A stretch of DNA of 64,000 nt from JABDGM01 sp046349975 (lineage in GTDB: Bacteria > Planctomycetota > Planctomycetia > Pirellulales > Lacipirellulaceae): the NCBI GenBank assembly GCA_046349975.1, contig JAXMBH010000005.1:248001-312000 (forward strand), read 5' to 3'. A program made the position numbers and the translations under genes. Of the stretch, positions 62,827 to 64,000 are shown one piece after another. Positions within the stretch are counted from its first letter, which is position 1; each line of letters begins with the position of its first letter. The notes under the pieces are model-generated. The model searched no databases. It saw nothing but the letters and a program-made list of their open reading frames with translations, and had not been told where the DNA came from.

Positions 62827-64000
62827 ATGTCCAGAATCATCTTCATCGCATTGATTGTGCTGCTTGTCTCGCCGATCGCATTTGCAGTACATACCAACTG
62901 GCAAGCCGGTGCGGCAAAGGTGAACATCACGCCCGAGTTGCCGATTTGGCTTTCTGGCTACGCCGCTCGCGACAAGCCCGCAACCACCAAACACGATGAC
63001 CTCTGGGCCAAAGCGCTCGTCATTCAAGATGCCGCCGGCCATCACGCGGTGCTCGTCACAATGGACCTCATCGGAATCGATCGCGAGCTTTCGTCGACCG
63101 TCTGCGCGCGACTCAAGGAAAAATTCAGCTTCGCTCGGCCCGATATCGTGCTCTCGACTTCGCACACGCACAGCGGCCCCGTCCTGCGCGGCAACCTCGT
63201 GCCGATGTTCAACCTCGACCCCGATCAGACACGCCGCGTGACCGACTACAAGCAAAAACTAATGGACCGACTCGTCGATGTCGTTGGCGACGCCCTCAAA
63301 ACACTCCAGCCGGCACAGCTCGAATGGGGCATCGGCGAGGCCGGGTTCGCCGTCAATCGCCGCAATAATCCGGAAGCACAGGTCCCCAACCTTCGCGAAG
63401 CGGGCAAACTCAACGGCCCAACGGATCACGAACTGCCCGTGCTCGCGGTCCGCGGCAGCGACGACCAGCTCCGCGCAATCGTCGGTGGCTACGCCTGCCA
63501 CGCCACCGTGCTCAGCGACTACTTTATTTCGGCCGATTGGCCCGGCGCCGCGCAAAATGAACTCGAACGCCGTCACCCAGGCGCGATCGCCATGTTCGTC
63601 GCCGGCTGCGGCGGCGATCAGAACCCGCTCCCCCGCCGTTCGATCGCCCTCATGGAAAAATACGGCGCCGAATTCGCCGACGGCGCCGATGCCGCGCTCA
63701 ACACGAAGCTGAAACCACTCGCACCAACGCTCACGACTGCCTTCGCCGAGATCGACCTGCCGTTCGCTGCGCTGCCCACGCGTTCCCAGCTCGAAGCCGA
63801 CGCCGCCCGCGGCCAGATACCCGAATCGCCGTGGGCCAAGTACCTGCTCGCCGAATGGGATCGCAACGGGGGCCTGGCGCAATCCTATCCGTTTCCAATA
63901 CACGCGTGGAAGCTCGGCGACGACCTCACCTGGATCTTCCTGGGCGGCGAGTCCGTCGTCGACTACTCCCTCCGCCTCAAAGCCGAGCTCGGTCCAGGCA
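62827..64000 (+). CDS. Neutral/alkaline ceramidase-like protein, N-terminal part (cut by window end)
   Basis: 391 codons are visible and the frame stays open at the right edge. A signal peptide (about 1-20, MSRIIFIALIVLLVSPIAFA) is followed by AAKVNITPELPIWLSGYAAR, the hallmark opening of neutral/alkaline non-lysosomal ceramidases. The zinc site SHTHSGP (His113, His115) and CHATVL plus CGGDQNP segments further on match the family's N-terminal domain. These enzymes hydrolyse N-acyl sphingosine; planctomycete members may act on other amides or lipids. GGGAAG 4-9 bases upstream supports the start. It shares the strand and probably the context of the amidohydrolase upstream. Confidence 0.88.
   Translation, partial: MSRIIFIALIVLLVSPIAFAVHTNWQAGAAKVNITPELPIWLSGYAARDKPATTKHDDLWAKALVIQDAAGHHAVLVTMDLIGIDRELSSTVCARLKEKFSFARPDIVLSTSHTHSGPVLRGNLVPMFNLDPDQTRRVTDYKQKLMDRLVDVVGDALKTLQPAQLEWGIGEAGFAVNRRNNPEAQVPNLREAGKLNGPTDHELPVLAVRGSDDQLRAIVGGYACHATVLSDYFISADWPGAAQNELERRHPGAIAMFVAGCGGDQNPLPRRSIALMEKYGAEFADGADAALNTKLKPLAPTLTTAFAEIDLPFAALPTRSQLEADAARGQIPESPWAKYLLAEWDRNGGLAQSYPFPIHAWKLGDDLTWIFLGGESVVDYSLRLKAELGPG

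Overview
The window looks like a chromosome segment of a planctomycete, most likely of the Pirellulales type. The evidence is the gene content: two cytochromes of the PSCyt1/DUF1549/DUF1553 kind, a Tat-exported DUF1501 protein, two large PVC-type 'membrane-bound dehydrogenase' proteins ending in CxxCH heme sites, a DUF1580-like remnant, many secreted proteins of unknown function, and long GC-rich coding runs. I see no transposase, integrase, phage gene or CRISPR array. The only RNA gene I can support is a tRNA-Phe.

Layout. 0.25-4.0 kb: a secreted NlpC/P60 peptidase and a PSCyt1/DUF1549/DUF1553 cytochrome. 4.5-11.3 kb: a compact chemosensory operon cheY-cheA-cheW-mcp-cheR-cheD-cheB. Its receptor has a Tsr-like signalling hairpin but no HAMP domain, and a possible CheR/CheB docking pentapeptide at its C-terminus. 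No flagellar or pilus gene is present. 11.4-14.4 kb: phosphoketolase on the minus strand and a decayed DUF1580-like gene. 14.4-27 kb: a small membrane protein, tRNA-Phe, five envelope genes in a row (toroid/HEAT protein, Gly-rich membrane protein, giant PQQ-repeat protein, TPR plus family-5 solute-binding protein, secreted unknown), and a facing Ser/Thr kinase that shares an N-terminal motif with the PQQ protein.

27-34.3 kb: housekeeping and metabolic genes (RluA-type pseudouridine synthase, Maf, a Gfo/Idh/MocA protein lacking its EKP motif, transketolase, a secreted unknown). 34.4-41.3 kb, all on the minus strand: mqnA and mqnC of the futalosine menaquinone pathway, an ABC exporter whose permease is fused to a CPBP protease, and an amidohydrolase that could be the missing aminodeoxyfutalosine deaminase. 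41.5-44.3 kb: two tandem DUF4139-like secreted paralogues, followed by a 71-72 bp tandem repeat.

44.7-64 kb: a secreted catabolic block containing two heme dehydrogenase-like proteins (one fused to an SGNH esterase), a GH20-like protein, the DUF1549/1553 plus DUF1501 pair, a TIM-barrel glycosidase-like protein, a YtcJ-like amidohydrolase, and a neutral ceramidase-like protein cut by the window end. The contents suggest breakdown of complex polymers outside the cytoplasm coupled to cytochrome-linked oxidation; this is inference.

Regulatory structure seen directly: near-consensus sigma-70 promoters abutting the start codons at 14445 and of mqnA (probable leaderless mRNAs), a 14-bp-stem hairpin between mcp and cheR, and an 11-bp dyad covering the Shine-Dalgarno sequence of the gene at 44663. 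Positions 1-252 hold no gene I can support.
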